Positions 7,140-15,306 of a stretch of DNA of 30,958 bases are shown piece by piece. This DNA is from an uncultured Eubacteriales bacterium (GTDB lineage Bacteria > Bacillota > Clostridia > Oscillospirales > Acutalibacteraceae), in contig CAKUMQ010000032.1 in NCBI GenBank assembly GCA_934667845.1, positions 1 to 30,958 of the forward strand, in the 5' to 3' direction. Each line of letters starts with the position of its first letter. Positions within the stretch are counted from its first letter, which is position 1. The position numbers and the translations under genes were made by a program. The notes beneath the pieces are model-generated. The model was not told the origin of the DNA and did not search any database. It saw nothing but the letters and a program-made list of their open reading frames with translations.

Positions 7140-8038
7140 CCGGACTGTTCGCGCTGTGCAGGCGCAATGTGAAGCTGTATTTCAAGGATCGCGGCATGTT
7201 TTTCTCCTCGCTGATCACCCCCGTGATCCTGCTGGTGCTGTATGTGACGTTTCTGAAAAAGGTATACGACGATTCGTTCCGCTCGGCGCTTGCGGCGGCG
7301 GGCGCCGCGGCGTCCGATGCCGTGATCAACGGCTGTGTGGGCGGTCAGCTGGTCTCGTCGCTGCTGGCGGTGAGCTGTGTGACCGTGGCATTTTGCTCCA
7401 ACCTGCTGATGATCCGGGACAAGACGAGCGGCGCGCGGCACGATCTGACGGTCACGCCGGTGCGCTATTGCACGCTGGGACTGAGCTATTGCCTGTCCTC
7501 GCTCGTCTCCACCCTGATCATCGGGTTTGCGGCGCTCGCGGCGTGCCTCGGCTATCTCGGCATGGTGGGCTGGTGCCTGAGTGCGGCGGATGTGGCGCTT
7601 TTGTGTCTGGATGTGATCCTGCTGACCATGTTCGGCACAGCGCTGTCCTCCTGTGTGAACTTTTTCCTGTCGACCGACGGACAGGCGTCGGCAGTCGGTA
7701 CGATTATCAGTGCGGGCTACGGCTTTATCTGCGGGGCGTATATGCCGATCAGCAATTTCGGCGACGGGCTGCAAAAGGTGCTGTCCTTCCTGCCCGGCAC
7801 CTACGGCACGAGCCTGCTCCGCAACCACGCCATGCGCGGCGCGTTTGAAAAAATGCGGGCGGAGGGCTTCCCGCAGGAGGTTGTGGAGGGTATCCGCGAC
7901 AGCGTGGACTGCAATCTCTACTTTTTCGGCAATGAGGTGTCGGTCGGCGCGATGTACGGCATCCTCATCGGCAGCATCGTGCTGCTGACCGCCGTGTATG
8001 CGGGCATGAACATTCTGTCCGAAAAACGGCAGGGCTGA
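7136..8038 (+). CDS. ABC-2 type permease (second pair)
   Basis: A 300-residue membrane protein with six predicted helices. One follows the basic N-terminus (CRRNVKLYFKDRGMFFSSLITPVILL). A long external loop comes next (about residues 40-65, acidic/Ala-rich), then five further helices, the last at about 278-295. Motifs typical of ABC2_membrane proteins are KDRGMFFSSLITP at the start and the SLSSCVNFFL-like / AYMPISNFG...LSFLPGTYG segment (about 205-225), equivalent to the 'P-x-x-x-x-P' region in DrrB-like permeases. It is coupled to the ATPase by a 4-nt overlap. The pair would form an exporter for an unidentified hydrophobic substrate. Confidence 0.88.
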   Translation: MTGLFALCRRNVKLYFKDRGMFFSSLITPVILLVLYVTFLKKVYDDSFRSALAAAGAAASDAVINGCVGGQLVSSLLAVSCVTVAFCSNLLMIRDKTSGARHDLTVTPVRYCTLGLSYCLSSLVSTLIIGFAALAACLGYLGMVGWCLSAADVALLCLDVILLTMFGTALSSCVNFFLSTDGQASAVGTIISAGYGFICGAYMPISNFGDGLQKVLSFLPGTYGTSLLRNHAMRGAFEKMRAEGFPQEVVEGIRDSVDCNLYFFGNEVSVGAMYGILIGSIVLLTAVYAGMNILSEKRQG

Positions 8039-8118
8039 CGGCAGAGGGGACAGGGGGATTTGTCATTTCCCGCCCCTTAACTGACGGTCAAACACAGAAA
8101 AATGCGAAGAGGTTTACC

Positions 8119-10503
8119 ATGACACTGAGTGAATTACAGCCGAATGAGAGTGCCCGCATCCTGACGGTGGGCGGCAGCGGGGCGCTGCGCCGGCATCTGC
8201 TGGATATGGGACTGACCCCGAGCACCGAGGTGACGCTGCAGAAGGTCGCGCCGATGGGCGACCCGATTCAGCTGGCGCTGCGCGGATATGAGCTGACGCT
8301 GCGGCTTGCCGATGCCGAACAGATCACGGTCGAGGCCGTGTCCCGCCCCGTGCGGCAGCCTGTCGCGGCAGGCGCACGCCGCCCGCCCGTGCCGCATCCC
8401 GGTATGGGGGAGTGGAGGCGCTCGGGCGGCGCGTCAAAGCGCCGCGGCGGGGCGGTGCTGCCGGAGGGGGCACCGCTGACGTTTGCCCTGGTCGGCAACC
8501 AGAACTGCGGCAAGACGACGCTGTTTAATCAGCTGACCGGCGCAAATCAGCACGTCGGCAATTTCCCCGGCGTGACGGTGGACCGCAAGGACGGCGTGAT
8601 CCGCCGTCACCCCGAGGCGACGGTGACGGATCTGCCGGGTATCTATTCGCTGTCGCCCTATTCCGGTGAGGAGATCGTGACACGTGATTTCCTGCTGAAC
8701 ACCCGCCCGAGCGGCATTATCAACATTGTGGACGCCTCAAATATCGAGCGCAACCTCTATCTGACCATGCAGCTGATGGAGCTGGATATGCCGATGGTGC
8801 TGGCGCTGAACATGATGGACGAGGTGCGGGCAAACGGCGGCTCGGTGCGCGTCAATGAGCTGGAGGAATATCTCGGGATCCCCGTTATCCCGATCTCTGC
8901 CGCAAAAAATGAGGGGATCGGAGAGCTGATCGACCACGCCGTGCATGTGGCGCGGTATCGCGAGCTGCCCGGGCGGCCGGATTTCTGCCCGGAAAACGCA
9001 CAGCCGGGCGACCCGGCGGGCGCGGTGCACCGCTGCATCCACGCGGCGGCACTGCTGCTCAAGGAGCCGGTCTGTGCGGCAGATCTGCCGCTGCGCTTTG
9101 CCGTGTCCAAGCTGGTGGAAAAGGACGATCTGATCGAAAAGCAGCTGGCGCTGCCGGCAGATAAGCAGGCGGCGTTTGACCGGCTGGTGTCGGTGATGGA
9201 GCAGGAGGCGGGGATGGACCGCGAGGCGGCGCTTGCCCATATGCGCTTCCGTTTTCTCGAGTCGCTCTGCCGGGAGACGGTGGTGCGCCCGGGGGAGAGC
9301 CGCGAGCATAAGCGCAGCGTCGCGATCGACCGCATCCTGACCGGAAAATATACCGCCGTCCCCTGCTTTATCGGTATTATGGCGCTGGTCTTTGCTCTGA
9401 CGTTCGGCGTTATCGGGGCGCTGCTGTCCGACTGGCTCGAATACGGCGTCGATTGGTTGATCGGCGGGCTGGACCGGGGGCTGACCGCGCTGAACGTCAA
9501 CACGGTCGTACATTCTCTGGCGGTGAACGGTATCTGCCGCGGCGTCGGCAGTGTGCTGAGCTTTTTGCCGACCATCGTCACCCTGTTTTTCTTCCTCTCC
9601 ATTCTGGAGGACACCGGCTATATGGCGCGGGTCGCTTTCGTGATGGACCGCCCGCTGCGCAGGCTCGGTCTGTCCGGGCGCAGCTTTGTGCCGATGCTGA
9701 TCGGCTTCGGCTGTTCGGTGCCCGCCATCATGGCGACCCGCACGCTGTCGAGCGAGCGCGACCGGCGGATGACGATATTGCTGACGCCGTTTATGAGCTG
9801 TTCCGCCAAGCTGCCGATCTACACGGTGCTTGTGAGCGCGTTTATTCCGCGGCCGTGGCAGGCGGTCACGATGATCGGGCTGTACCTGTTCGGCATCCTG
9901 TGCGGTATGCTGTATGCGCTGATACTGAAAAAGACGCGGTTTCGCGGCGAGCCAGTGCCGTTTGTGATGGAACTGCCGAATTACCGGCTGCCCGCCGCGC
10001 GCAGTGTCGCCCAGCTGATCTGGGAAAAGGCCAAGGATTTTCTGCAAAAGGCATTTACCGTGATCTTTGTCGCCTCGGTGGTCATCTGGGCGCTGCAGAC
10101 GTTTGACGTGCGGCTGAACGTGGCGGCAGCGCCGGAGCAGAGCCTGCTGGCGCTGATCGGCGGCGCGGTGGCTCCGCTGTTTGCGCCGCTCGGCTTCGGC
10201 GACTGGCGCGCCTCGACCGCGCTGATCACCGGCTTCACCGCCAAGGAGAGCGTGGTATCGACGCTGACACTGCTGACCGGCGGTGATCCTGCCGGTCTGT
10301 CGGCGCTGTTCACCCCGTTTTCCGCCGTGGTATTTTTGGTATTCACCCTGCTGTATACCCCCTGTGTGGCGGCGATCGCGACCGTAAGGCGCGAGTGGGG
10401 CAGCGGAAAAGCCGCTGTCTGCACGGTGCTGATCCAGTGCGGCATTGCGTGGCTCGCGGCATTTCTCGTGCGCACGGTCGGGCTTATGTGCGGGCTTGTT
10501 TAG
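8119..10503 (+). CDS. feoB: Ferrous iron transporter, FeoA-FeoB fusion
   Basis: A 794-residue inner-membrane Fe2+ transporter. Residues 1-75 are a complete FeoA (SH3-like) domain, recognised by MTLSELQPNESARI, LRRHLLDMGLTPSTEV and LALRGYELTLRLADAEQI. A Pro/Arg/Gly-rich linker of about 40 residues leads to the FeoB G domain: G1 GNQNCGKT (126-133), G2 GVT (151-153), G3 DLPG (171-174), G4 NMMD (231-234), G5 SAAK (260-263). The membrane domain follows from about residue 410 with the conserved 'EDTGYMARVAFVMDRPLRRLGLSGRSF' and 'GFGCSVPAIMATRTL' Gate regions and a second gate near 'SCSAKLPIY'. In most bacteria FeoA is a separate protein; fusions are known in some Clostridia and Bacteroidetes. The start ATG follows AAGAGG at 8 nt. 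I see no clear Fur box in the 80-nt upstream gap. Confidence 0.96.
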   Translation: MTLSELQPNESARILTVGGSGALRRHLLDMGLTPSTEVTLQKVAPMGDPIQLALRGYELTLRLADAEQITVEAVSRPVRQPVAAGARRPPVPHPGMGEWRRSGGASKRRGGAVLPEGAPLTFALVGNQNCGKTTLFNQLTGANQHVGNFPGVTVDRKDGVIRRHPEATVTDLPGIYSLSPYSGEEIVTRDFLLNTRPSGIINIVDASNIERNLYLTMQLMELDMPMVLALNMMDEVRANGGSVRVNELEEYLGIPVIPISAAKNEGIGELIDHAVHVARYRELPGRPDFCPENAQPGDPAGAVHRCIHAAALLLKEPVCAADLPLRFAVSKLVEKDDLIEKQLALPADKQAAFDRLVSVMEQEAGMDREAALAHMRFRFLESLCRETVVRPGESREHKRSVAIDRILTGKYTAVPCFIGIMALVFALTFGVIGALLSDWLEYGVDWLIGGLDRGLTALNVNTVVHSLAVNGICRGVGSVLSFLPTIVTLFFFLSILEDTGYMARVAFVMDRPLRRLGLSGRSFVPMLIGFGCSVPAIMATRTLSSERDRRMTILLTPFMSCSAKLPIYTVLVSAFIPRPWQAVTMIGLYLFGILCGMLYALILKKTRFRGEPVPFVMELPNYRLPAARSVAQLIWEKAKDFLQKAFTVIFVASVVIWALQTFDVRLNVAAAPEQSLLALIGGAVAPLFAPLGFGDWRASTALITGFTAKESVVSTLTLLTGGDPAGLSALFTPFSAVVFLVFTLLYTPCVAAIATVRREWGSGKAAVCTVLIQCGIAWLAAFLVRTVGLMCGLV

Positions 10504-10516
10504 GAGGGGACGCACT

Positions 10517-10666
10517 GTGGACGGAATCAGTATAGCGCTGTTGGCGGGTATAGCCGCCGCTTTCTGTGCGGCGCTGCTCGGTCTGCGGAGATCCGGCGGC
10601 TGCGGGTGCGGCTGCGGCCGCGACTGTGCGCGCTGCCGGAGCAGAAAAACGCCGCCGAAGCCGTAA
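10517..10666 (+). CDS. FeoB-associated Cys-rich membrane protein
   Basis: A 49-residue protein with a GTG start at 10517, supported by TAGGAGGGG at 10501-10509, which overlaps the feoB stop. One transmembrane helix covers about residues 4-22. A short Gly/Cys cluster CGCGCGRDCARC (29-40) follows, with five cysteines and a basic, Pro-rich tail. This is the layout of the FeoB_associated family found directly after feoB in Firmicutes. It is thought to assist iron uptake or bind metal at the membrane, but its mechanism is unknown. It lies 13 nt after feoB and just before a terminator, so it is the last gene of the iron operon. Confidence 0.9.
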   Translation: MDGISIALLAGIAAAFCAALLGLRRSGGCGCGCGRDCARCRSRKTPPKP

Positions 10667-10677
10667 ATATGCTGCTT

Positions 10678-10710
10678 TTCCCCGCTGTGTTTAGGCAGCG
10701 GGGAATTTTT
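10678..10710 (+). terminator. Terminator of the feo operon
   Basis: A perfect 10-bp stem (10678-10687 with 10696-10705) with an 8-nt loop, followed by TTTTTGTTTT. It lies 11 nt after the small Cys-rich gene. Confidence 0.9.
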
Positions 10711-10827
10711 GTTTTGCCGTGCGGGTATGAAGGCGGGGACAGGCGAATATAGATAAGACGGTTCGCCTTTGCCGTCCGCCGGTGAGAAAATGGGCAAAAT
10801 TGTCGGAAAAAGCGGGAAAAACGGGGC

Positions 10828-10856
10828 TTTTCATTTCGGCATATTTATGGTATACT
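10828..10856 (+). promoter_or_regulatory. Promoter for the lepA-hemW operon
   Basis: TGGTATACT (10848-10856) is an extended -10. TTTTCA (10828-10833), a 4/6 match to TTGACA, lies 17 nt upstream of the hexamer. The predicted 5' leader is about 25 nt and ends in GAGGTG before lepA. The rest of the 10711-10888 gap shows only a 7-bp inverted repeat (10741-10747 with 10762-10768) of unknown meaning. Confidence 0.65.
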
Positions 10857-10888
10857 ATCCGTAACTGTACAATGCCGAGGTGTTGAGA

Positions 10889-12691
10889 TTGAGTCGAGAG
10901 CAGACCCGCAATTTTTGCATTATTGCCCACATAGATCACGGAAAATCCACGCTTGCCGACCGGATCCTGGAAAAGACCCACACGGTGGCGAGCCGGGATA
11001 TGGAGGATCAGCTTCTGGACAGCATGGATCTGGAGCGGGAGCGGGGCATCACCATCAAAGCCCACGCCGTCACGCTGACCTATGACGCGGCGGACGGAAA
11101 GAGCTATACCTTCAACCTGATCGACACGCCGGGTCACGTCGACTTCAACTATGAGGTGTCCCGTTCGCTTGCCGCCTGCGAGGGCGCGCTGCTCGTCGTG
11201 GATGCCTCGCAGGGCATCGAGGCGCAGACGCTGGCGAACACCTATCTCGCGGTGGAGCACGGGCTGGAGATCGTGCCGGTCATCAACAAGATCGACCTGC
11301 CCTCCGCCAACCCTGAGCAGGTGCGGCAGGAGATCGAGGACATCATCGGCATCGACGCGTCGGATGCCCCCTGCATCTCCGCCAAGACCGGGTTGAACGT
11401 CGATGCGGTGTTGGAGGCGGTCGTGACCCATATCCCGCCCCCGCAGGGCAAGGACGACGCGCCGCTTCAGGCGCTCATCTTCGACAGCTACTACGACAGC
11501 TACCGCGGCGTCGTGGTGTATATCCGCGTGAAGGAGGGGCAGGTGCGCCCCGGCGACACCATTCGCATGATGGCGACCGGCGCGGAATTCGACGTCGTGG
11601 AGACGGGCATCATGCGTCCCGGCCGTCTGGAGCCGACAAAGGGGCTGACGGCGGGCGAGGTCGGGTATATCACCGCCTCGATCAAGACCGTCAGCGAGGC
11701 GCGGGTCGGCGATACCGTCACCCGCAAGGACTGCCCCGCCGAAAGCCCGCTGCCCGGCTATCAGAAGGTCAACCCGATGGTGTTCTGCGGCATTTTCCCG
11801 GCGGACGGCGCGCACTATACCGATCTGCGCGAGGCGCTGGAGCGCCTGCAGCTCAACGATGCGTCGCTGACCTTTGAGCCGGAGACGTCGGTGGCGCTCG
11901 GCTTCGGCTTCCGCTGCGGCTTCCTCGGACTTCTGCACATGGAGATCATTCAGGAGCGGCTGGAGCGCGAATACGATCTCGACCTGATCACTACCGCGCC
12001 GAGCGTTATCTACCGGCTGACCGGCACGGACGGCGTCGTGCGCTATATCGACAACCCGACGAGCTATCCCGACCCGGGCGAGATTGCGCTGGCGGAGGAG
12101 CCGGTCGCGGATGCGCATATTCTGGCGCCCTCCGATTTCGTCGGCAATATCATGGAGCTTTGTCAGGAGCGCCGCGGCGTATTTAAGGATATGAAATACC
12201 TCGATCAGACGCGGGTGGATATCCACTACGAGATGCCGCTCAACGAGATCGTCTATGACTTTTTTGACGCGCTCAAATCCCGTACCCGCGGCTATGCGAG
12301 TCTGGATTATGAGCTGAAAGGGTATATGAAGTCCGACCTCGTCAAGTTGGATATTCTGCTAAACGGCGAGATCGTGGACGCGCTGTCCTTCATCGTGTTT
12401 GCGGGCAACGCCTATGCCCGCGCCCGCAGGATGTGCGAAAAGCTCAAGGACAACATCCCGCGCCAGCTGTTTGAGGTGCCGATCCAGGCGGCGATCGGCG
12501 GCAAGATCATCGCCCGCGAGACGGTGAAGGCGATGCGCAAGGACGTGCTTGCCAAGTGCTACGGCGGCGATATCACCCGCAAGAAGAAGCTGCTGGAAAA
12601 GCAGAAAGAGGGCAAGAAGCGGATGCGTAAGCTCGGCAGCGTGGAGGTGCCGCAGGAAGCGTTCATGGCGGTGCTGAAGCTGGATGAGTGA
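10889..12691 (+). CDS. lepA: Elongation factor 4 (LepA), ribosomal back-translocase GTPase
   Basis: A 600-residue GTPase; E. coli LepA is 599. The TTG at 10889 is preferred because GAGGTG lies 6 nt upstream and the protein then begins MSREQTRNFCIIAHIDHG, as in the family; an in-frame GTG at 10880 lies within this ribosome binding site. G1 is AHIDHGKS (13-20), G2 is RGIT, G3 is DTPGH, G4 is NKID and G5 is SAKTG. The C-terminal LepA-specific domain is recognisable by KVDILLNGE-like 'KLDILLNGEIVDALSF' and 'CYGGDITRKKKLLEKQKEGKKRM'. It acts on stalled or mistranslocated ribosomes. The stop overlaps hemW by 8 nt, a common lepA-hemW arrangement. Confidence 0.97.
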   Translation: MSREQTRNFCIIAHIDHGKSTLADRILEKTHTVASRDMEDQLLDSMDLERERGITIKAHAVTLTYDAADGKSYTFNLIDTPGHVDFNYEVSRSLAACEGALLVVDASQGIEAQTLANTYLAVEHGLEIVPVINKIDLPSANPEQVRQEIEDIIGIDASDAPCISAKTGLNVDAVLEAVVTHIPPPQGKDDAPLQALIFDSYYDSYRGVVVYIRVKEGQVRPGDTIRMMATGAEFDVVETGIMRPGRLEPTKGLTAGEVGYITASIKTVSEARVGDTVTRKDCPAESPLPGYQKVNPMVFCGIFPADGAHYTDLREALERLQLNDASLTFEPETSVALGFGFRCGFLGLLHMEIIQERLEREYDLDLITTAPSVIYRLTGTDGVVRYIDNPTSYPDPGEIALAEEPVADAHILAPSDFVGNIMELCQERRGVFKDMKYLDQTRVDIHYEMPLNEIVYDFFDALKSRTRGYASLDYELKGYMKSDLVKLDILLNGEIVDALSFIVFAGNAYARARRMCEKLKDNIPRQLFEVPIQAAIGGKIIARETVKAMRKDVLAKCYGGDITRKKKLLEKQKEGKKRMRKLGSVEVPQEAFMAVLKLDE

Positions 12692-13814
12692 GCCGCGCCG
12701 CGCCCTGCCGCCGGGGCTGTATATCCATGTGCCGTTTTGTCTGAGCAAATGCCCCTACTGCGATTTTTATTCGCTGACCGGCGCGGACGGCGAAACGATG
12801 GACGCCTATGTTCAGGCGGTCTGCCGCACGCTTGCCGAGGCGGCGGCACGCGGCTTTTCCGGCGCGGATACGCTGTATATCGGGGGCGGCACGCCGTCCC
12901 TGCTCGGCGGAAAGCGGCTTTATACATTGCTTTCGGCGGCGCGTCCGCTGCTGACGGACGGTGCGGAGATCACGCTGGAGGCCAATCCGGCGGACGACCT
13001 TAAGGATACACTGACCGCCTTTGCGGCGGCGGGTGGCAACCGCCTGTCGATGGGGATGCAGACCGCTGACAAAACGGAGCTGACCGCGCTCGGGCGGCGG
13101 CATACGCCGCAGGACCTGTACCGCGCGATGGCGGACGCCGCCGCAGCCGGGATCGGCAACATATCCCTCGATATGATGCTCGGCATTGCCGGGCAAACGG
13201 CGCAGTCGGTCGGGCGGTCGGCGGAGACCTGCCGTCAGCTCGGGGCGGCGCATGTCTCCGCCTATCTGCTGAAGCTGGAGCCGAACACGCCGTATTATAC
13301 GGCGCCGCCCGCGCTGCCCGGCGAGGAGGAGACGGCGGAACTGTATCTCGCCGCCTGCGATGCGCTGGAGCGGGCGGGATACCGGCAGTATGAAATTTCG
13401 AACTTCGCGCGGGAGGGACGGCAGAGCCGCCACAACCGTAAATACTGGGAGGGCGCCCCCTATCTCGGCATCGGCCCGGCGGCGCATTCGTTTATCGGCG
13501 GGCGGCGGTTTGCCTATCCCCGCTCACTGCCCGCATTTTTGCGGGGCGAGCCGCCGGTGCCGGAGGATCCCGACGACCGGCTGCTGCCCGACGGCAGCCC
13601 GGAGGAGTTTGCGCTTTTGCGGCTGCGGCTGACGGAGGGGCTGACCGAGTCGGCGTTTGCGGCGCAGTTTGACCGCGCGATCCCGCGTGAATGGCGCGAG
13701 CGCGCCGCCGCCCTGCCGCCGCAGCTGGTGACGGCGGACGGCGAGGGGATCCGCCTGACCCGCGAGGGCTTTTTGCTGTCCAACACGCTGATCGGCAGGA
13801 TCCTCCTGCCCTGA
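12684..13814 (+). CDS. hemW: Radical SAM heme chaperone HemW (HemN-like)
   Basis: A 376-residue radical SAM protein. The 4Fe-4S cluster motif is C19-x3-C23-x2-C26 in HVPFCLSKCPYCDFYS. The SAM-binding GGGTPS is at 67-72. Further family blocks are SMGMQTADKTELTALGRRH (HemW has S-x-G-x-Q where coproporphyrinogen oxidase HemN differs), SLDMMLGIAGQT, YEISNFAREG and YLGIGPAAHSF. It lacks the N-terminal extension of true HemN. HemW inserts heme into target proteins rather than oxidising coproporphyrinogen. No heme synthesis genes are nearby. The start lies within the end of lepA (8-nt overlap), so translation is probably coupled. A short C-terminal domain (RLRLTEGL...) ends the protein, as usual. 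Confidence 0.95.
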   Translation: MSEPRRALPPGLYIHVPFCLSKCPYCDFYSLTGADGETMDAYVQAVCRTLAEAAARGFSGADTLYIGGGTPSLLGGKRLYTLLSAARPLLTDGAEITLEANPADDLKDTLTAFAAAGGNRLSMGMQTADKTELTALGRRHTPQDLYRAMADAAAAGIGNISLDMMLGIAGQTAQSVGRSAETCRQLGAAHVSAYLLKLEPNTPYYTAPPALPGEEETAELYLAACDALERAGYRQYEISNFAREGRQSRHNRKYWEGAPYLGIGPAAHSFIGGRRFAYPRSLPAFLRGEPPVPEDPDDRLLPDGSPEEFALLRLRLTEGLTESAFAAQFDRAIPREWRERAAALPPQLVTADGEGIRLTREGFLLSNTLIGRILLP

Positions 13815-13827
13815 AAGGAGCATGTCT

Positions 13828-15279
13828 ATGCGGAAAACGGGAATCGGACTGCTGGTTGCCGCCCTGCTGTGCGGGCTGTGCGGCTGTTTTTCGATGGACA
13901 CCGACTGGCGCCCGCTGTATTCCGATGAGACGTCTGAATTTTGGAGCGATATCTCGCCCGTGCAGCCGGAGGACAGCTTGGCGGCACGGACAGAGATAGA
14001 GGAATCCGCGCAGGATGTGCTGACACCGCGCACGGAGACAGAGCCGTTCCCGTCGGCAGTCTCCTCCGCAGCGTCCTCCTCCGCGTCCTCTTCCGCCGCC
14101 GGTTCGCGGCAGACGGGGACGGCGGGCACGTCATCGTCCGCTTCCCGCACGACCGCCCGCACAACGGCGCGTCAGACGACCCGCACAACGGCGTCGGCAC
14201 CGGCGTCAGGCGAGATGCGCGGCGTGTGGGTGTCCTATATCGAGCTGGACGCACTGCTGAAGGCGAATCCGACCAGGGCGGGACTGCAGACAGCCGTCGC
14301 GCAGCTGATGACGGATATGAAAGCAAACGGCATCACCGACGTGTACTGGATCGCGCGCGCCAACAGCGACGCCTACTATGCCTCCGCCTGTTACCGCACG
14401 GCGGCAAAAGCGCAGGCACCGCTGAAAGCGGGCGCCGACCCGCTCGCCATCGCCGTGGAGGCGGCGCACGCGCGCGGGCTGAAGCTGCATGCGTGGGTCA
14501 ACCCGTACCGCGTCGGAAAGGACAAGAGCTACGCCGCCTGTGACGACGTGTTTTCCTACGGCGGAAAGTATTATTACATTCCCACCTCGGAAAAGGCGCA
14601 GGCGCTGATCCTGAAGGGGGTGCGGGAGATCGTCGGCGGTTATGCCGTGGACGGGATCCATTTTGACGACTATTTTTATCCCGCGGGCTGTGCCGATGAG
14701 ACGAAAAAAGCGGATTTTGAGCGCTTCACCCCCGGCGCGGGGCAGAGCTGCGGCGACTATCGCCGTGCGGCGGTCAGCGCGCTGGTGCGGTCGGTCTATA
14801 CGGTCTGCCACAGCCGGACGGGCTGTGTGTTCGGGATCAGCCCCTCCCATTCTCTGGAGAAAAACCGGGATCGGTATTACGCGGACTGCGGCCGCTGGCT
14901 TGCGGAAAAGGGCTATGTCGATTACCTCTGCCCGCAGGTGTATTTCGGGCTGGAGCACGCGTCGGCGGCGTTTGACCGCGTCGTGGACACCTGGCTGTCC
15001 TGTTCGCGCAGTAGCGATGTGAAGCTGTATTTCGGACTGGGTCTGTATAAAGCGGGGCTCAAAGACGACCGGTATGCGGGCACAGGCCGCGCGGAATGGT
15101 GTCAGCGCGGCGATATTCTCAAGCGCGAGGTGCTGTTTCTGCGCAGCCGTGCCAAGGTAAACGGCATGGCGTTTTACAGCTACAGTTATTTTGACCCGTC
15201 CACAGTGGCGGGCAGAAGCGATTATGACAGGACGTATGCGGAAAAAGAAGTGAAAAATCTGCTGTCGGTGCTGTGCTGA
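13828..15279 (+). CDS. Lipoprotein with GHL10 (DUF187, YngK-like) glycosidase domain
   Basis: A 483-residue secreted lipoprotein. Of two nearby ATGs, the one at 13828 is chosen because AAAGGAG (13814-13820) is 7 nt upstream, versus 1 nt for the ATG at 13822. A signal peptide ends in LCGC with lipidated Cys at 20. Residues about 65-125 are a Ser/Ala- then Thr/Arg-rich linker. The GHL10 TIM-barrel domain runs from about 128 (MRGVWVSYIELD) to the end, with GITDVYWIARANSDAYY, LKLHAWVNPYR, VDGIHFDDYFYP (about 274-285; likely catalytic acids D280/D281), FGISPSHS, YLCPQVYFG and MAFYSYSYFDPST. This family is related to glycoside hydrolases, and some members act on peptidoglycan-type glycans. It lies 13 nt after hemW and 27 nt before a second GHL10-related gene, suggesting a joint role in wall turnover. 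Confidence 0.9.
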   Translation: MRKTGIGLLVAALLCGLCGCFSMDTDWRPLYSDETSEFWSDISPVQPEDSLAARTEIEESAQDVLTPRTETEPFPSAVSSAASSSASSSAAGSRQTGTAGTSSSASRTTARTTARQTTRTTASAPASGEMRGVWVSYIELDALLKANPTRAGLQTAVAQLMTDMKANGITDVYWIARANSDAYYASACYRTAAKAQAPLKAGADPLAIAVEAAHARGLKLHAWVNPYRVGKDKSYAACDDVFSYGGKYYYIPTSEKAQALILKGVREIVGGYAVDGIHFDDYFYPAGCADETKKADFERFTPGAGQSCGDYRRAAVSALVRSVYTVCHSRTGCVFGISPSHSLEKNRDRYYADCGRWLAEKGYVDYLCPQVYFGLEHASAAFDRVVDTWLSCSRSSDVKLYFGLGLYKAGLKDDRYAGTGRAEWCQRGDILKREVLFLRSRAKVNGMAFYSYSYFDPSTVAGRSDYDRTYAEKEVKNLLSVLC

Positions 15280-15306
15280 CAGCCTGTGAGAAAGGAGAAC
15301 CCGGCG

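Noticed and set aside
8039..8118. Possible terminator or Fur box between the ABC permease and feoB
   Set aside because: Only an imperfect G-rich/C-rich pairing without a T-tract is seen, and no recognisable Fur palindrome.
8737..10797. Long minus-strand open frame of 686 codons opposite feoB
   Set aside because: It is His/Arg/Gln-rich shadow coding typical of GC-rich DNA; feoB on the other strand is unambiguous.
10691..12226. Minus-strand open frame of 511 codons opposite lepA
   Set aside because: It is a shadow of lepA; composition is biased and it would cover the lepA promoter and the feo terminator.
13822..13827. Alternative ATG for the GHL10 lipoprotein two codons upstream
   Set aside because: It is only 1 nt from the AAAGGAG; the ATG at 13828 has proper spacing and begins a normal signal peptide.
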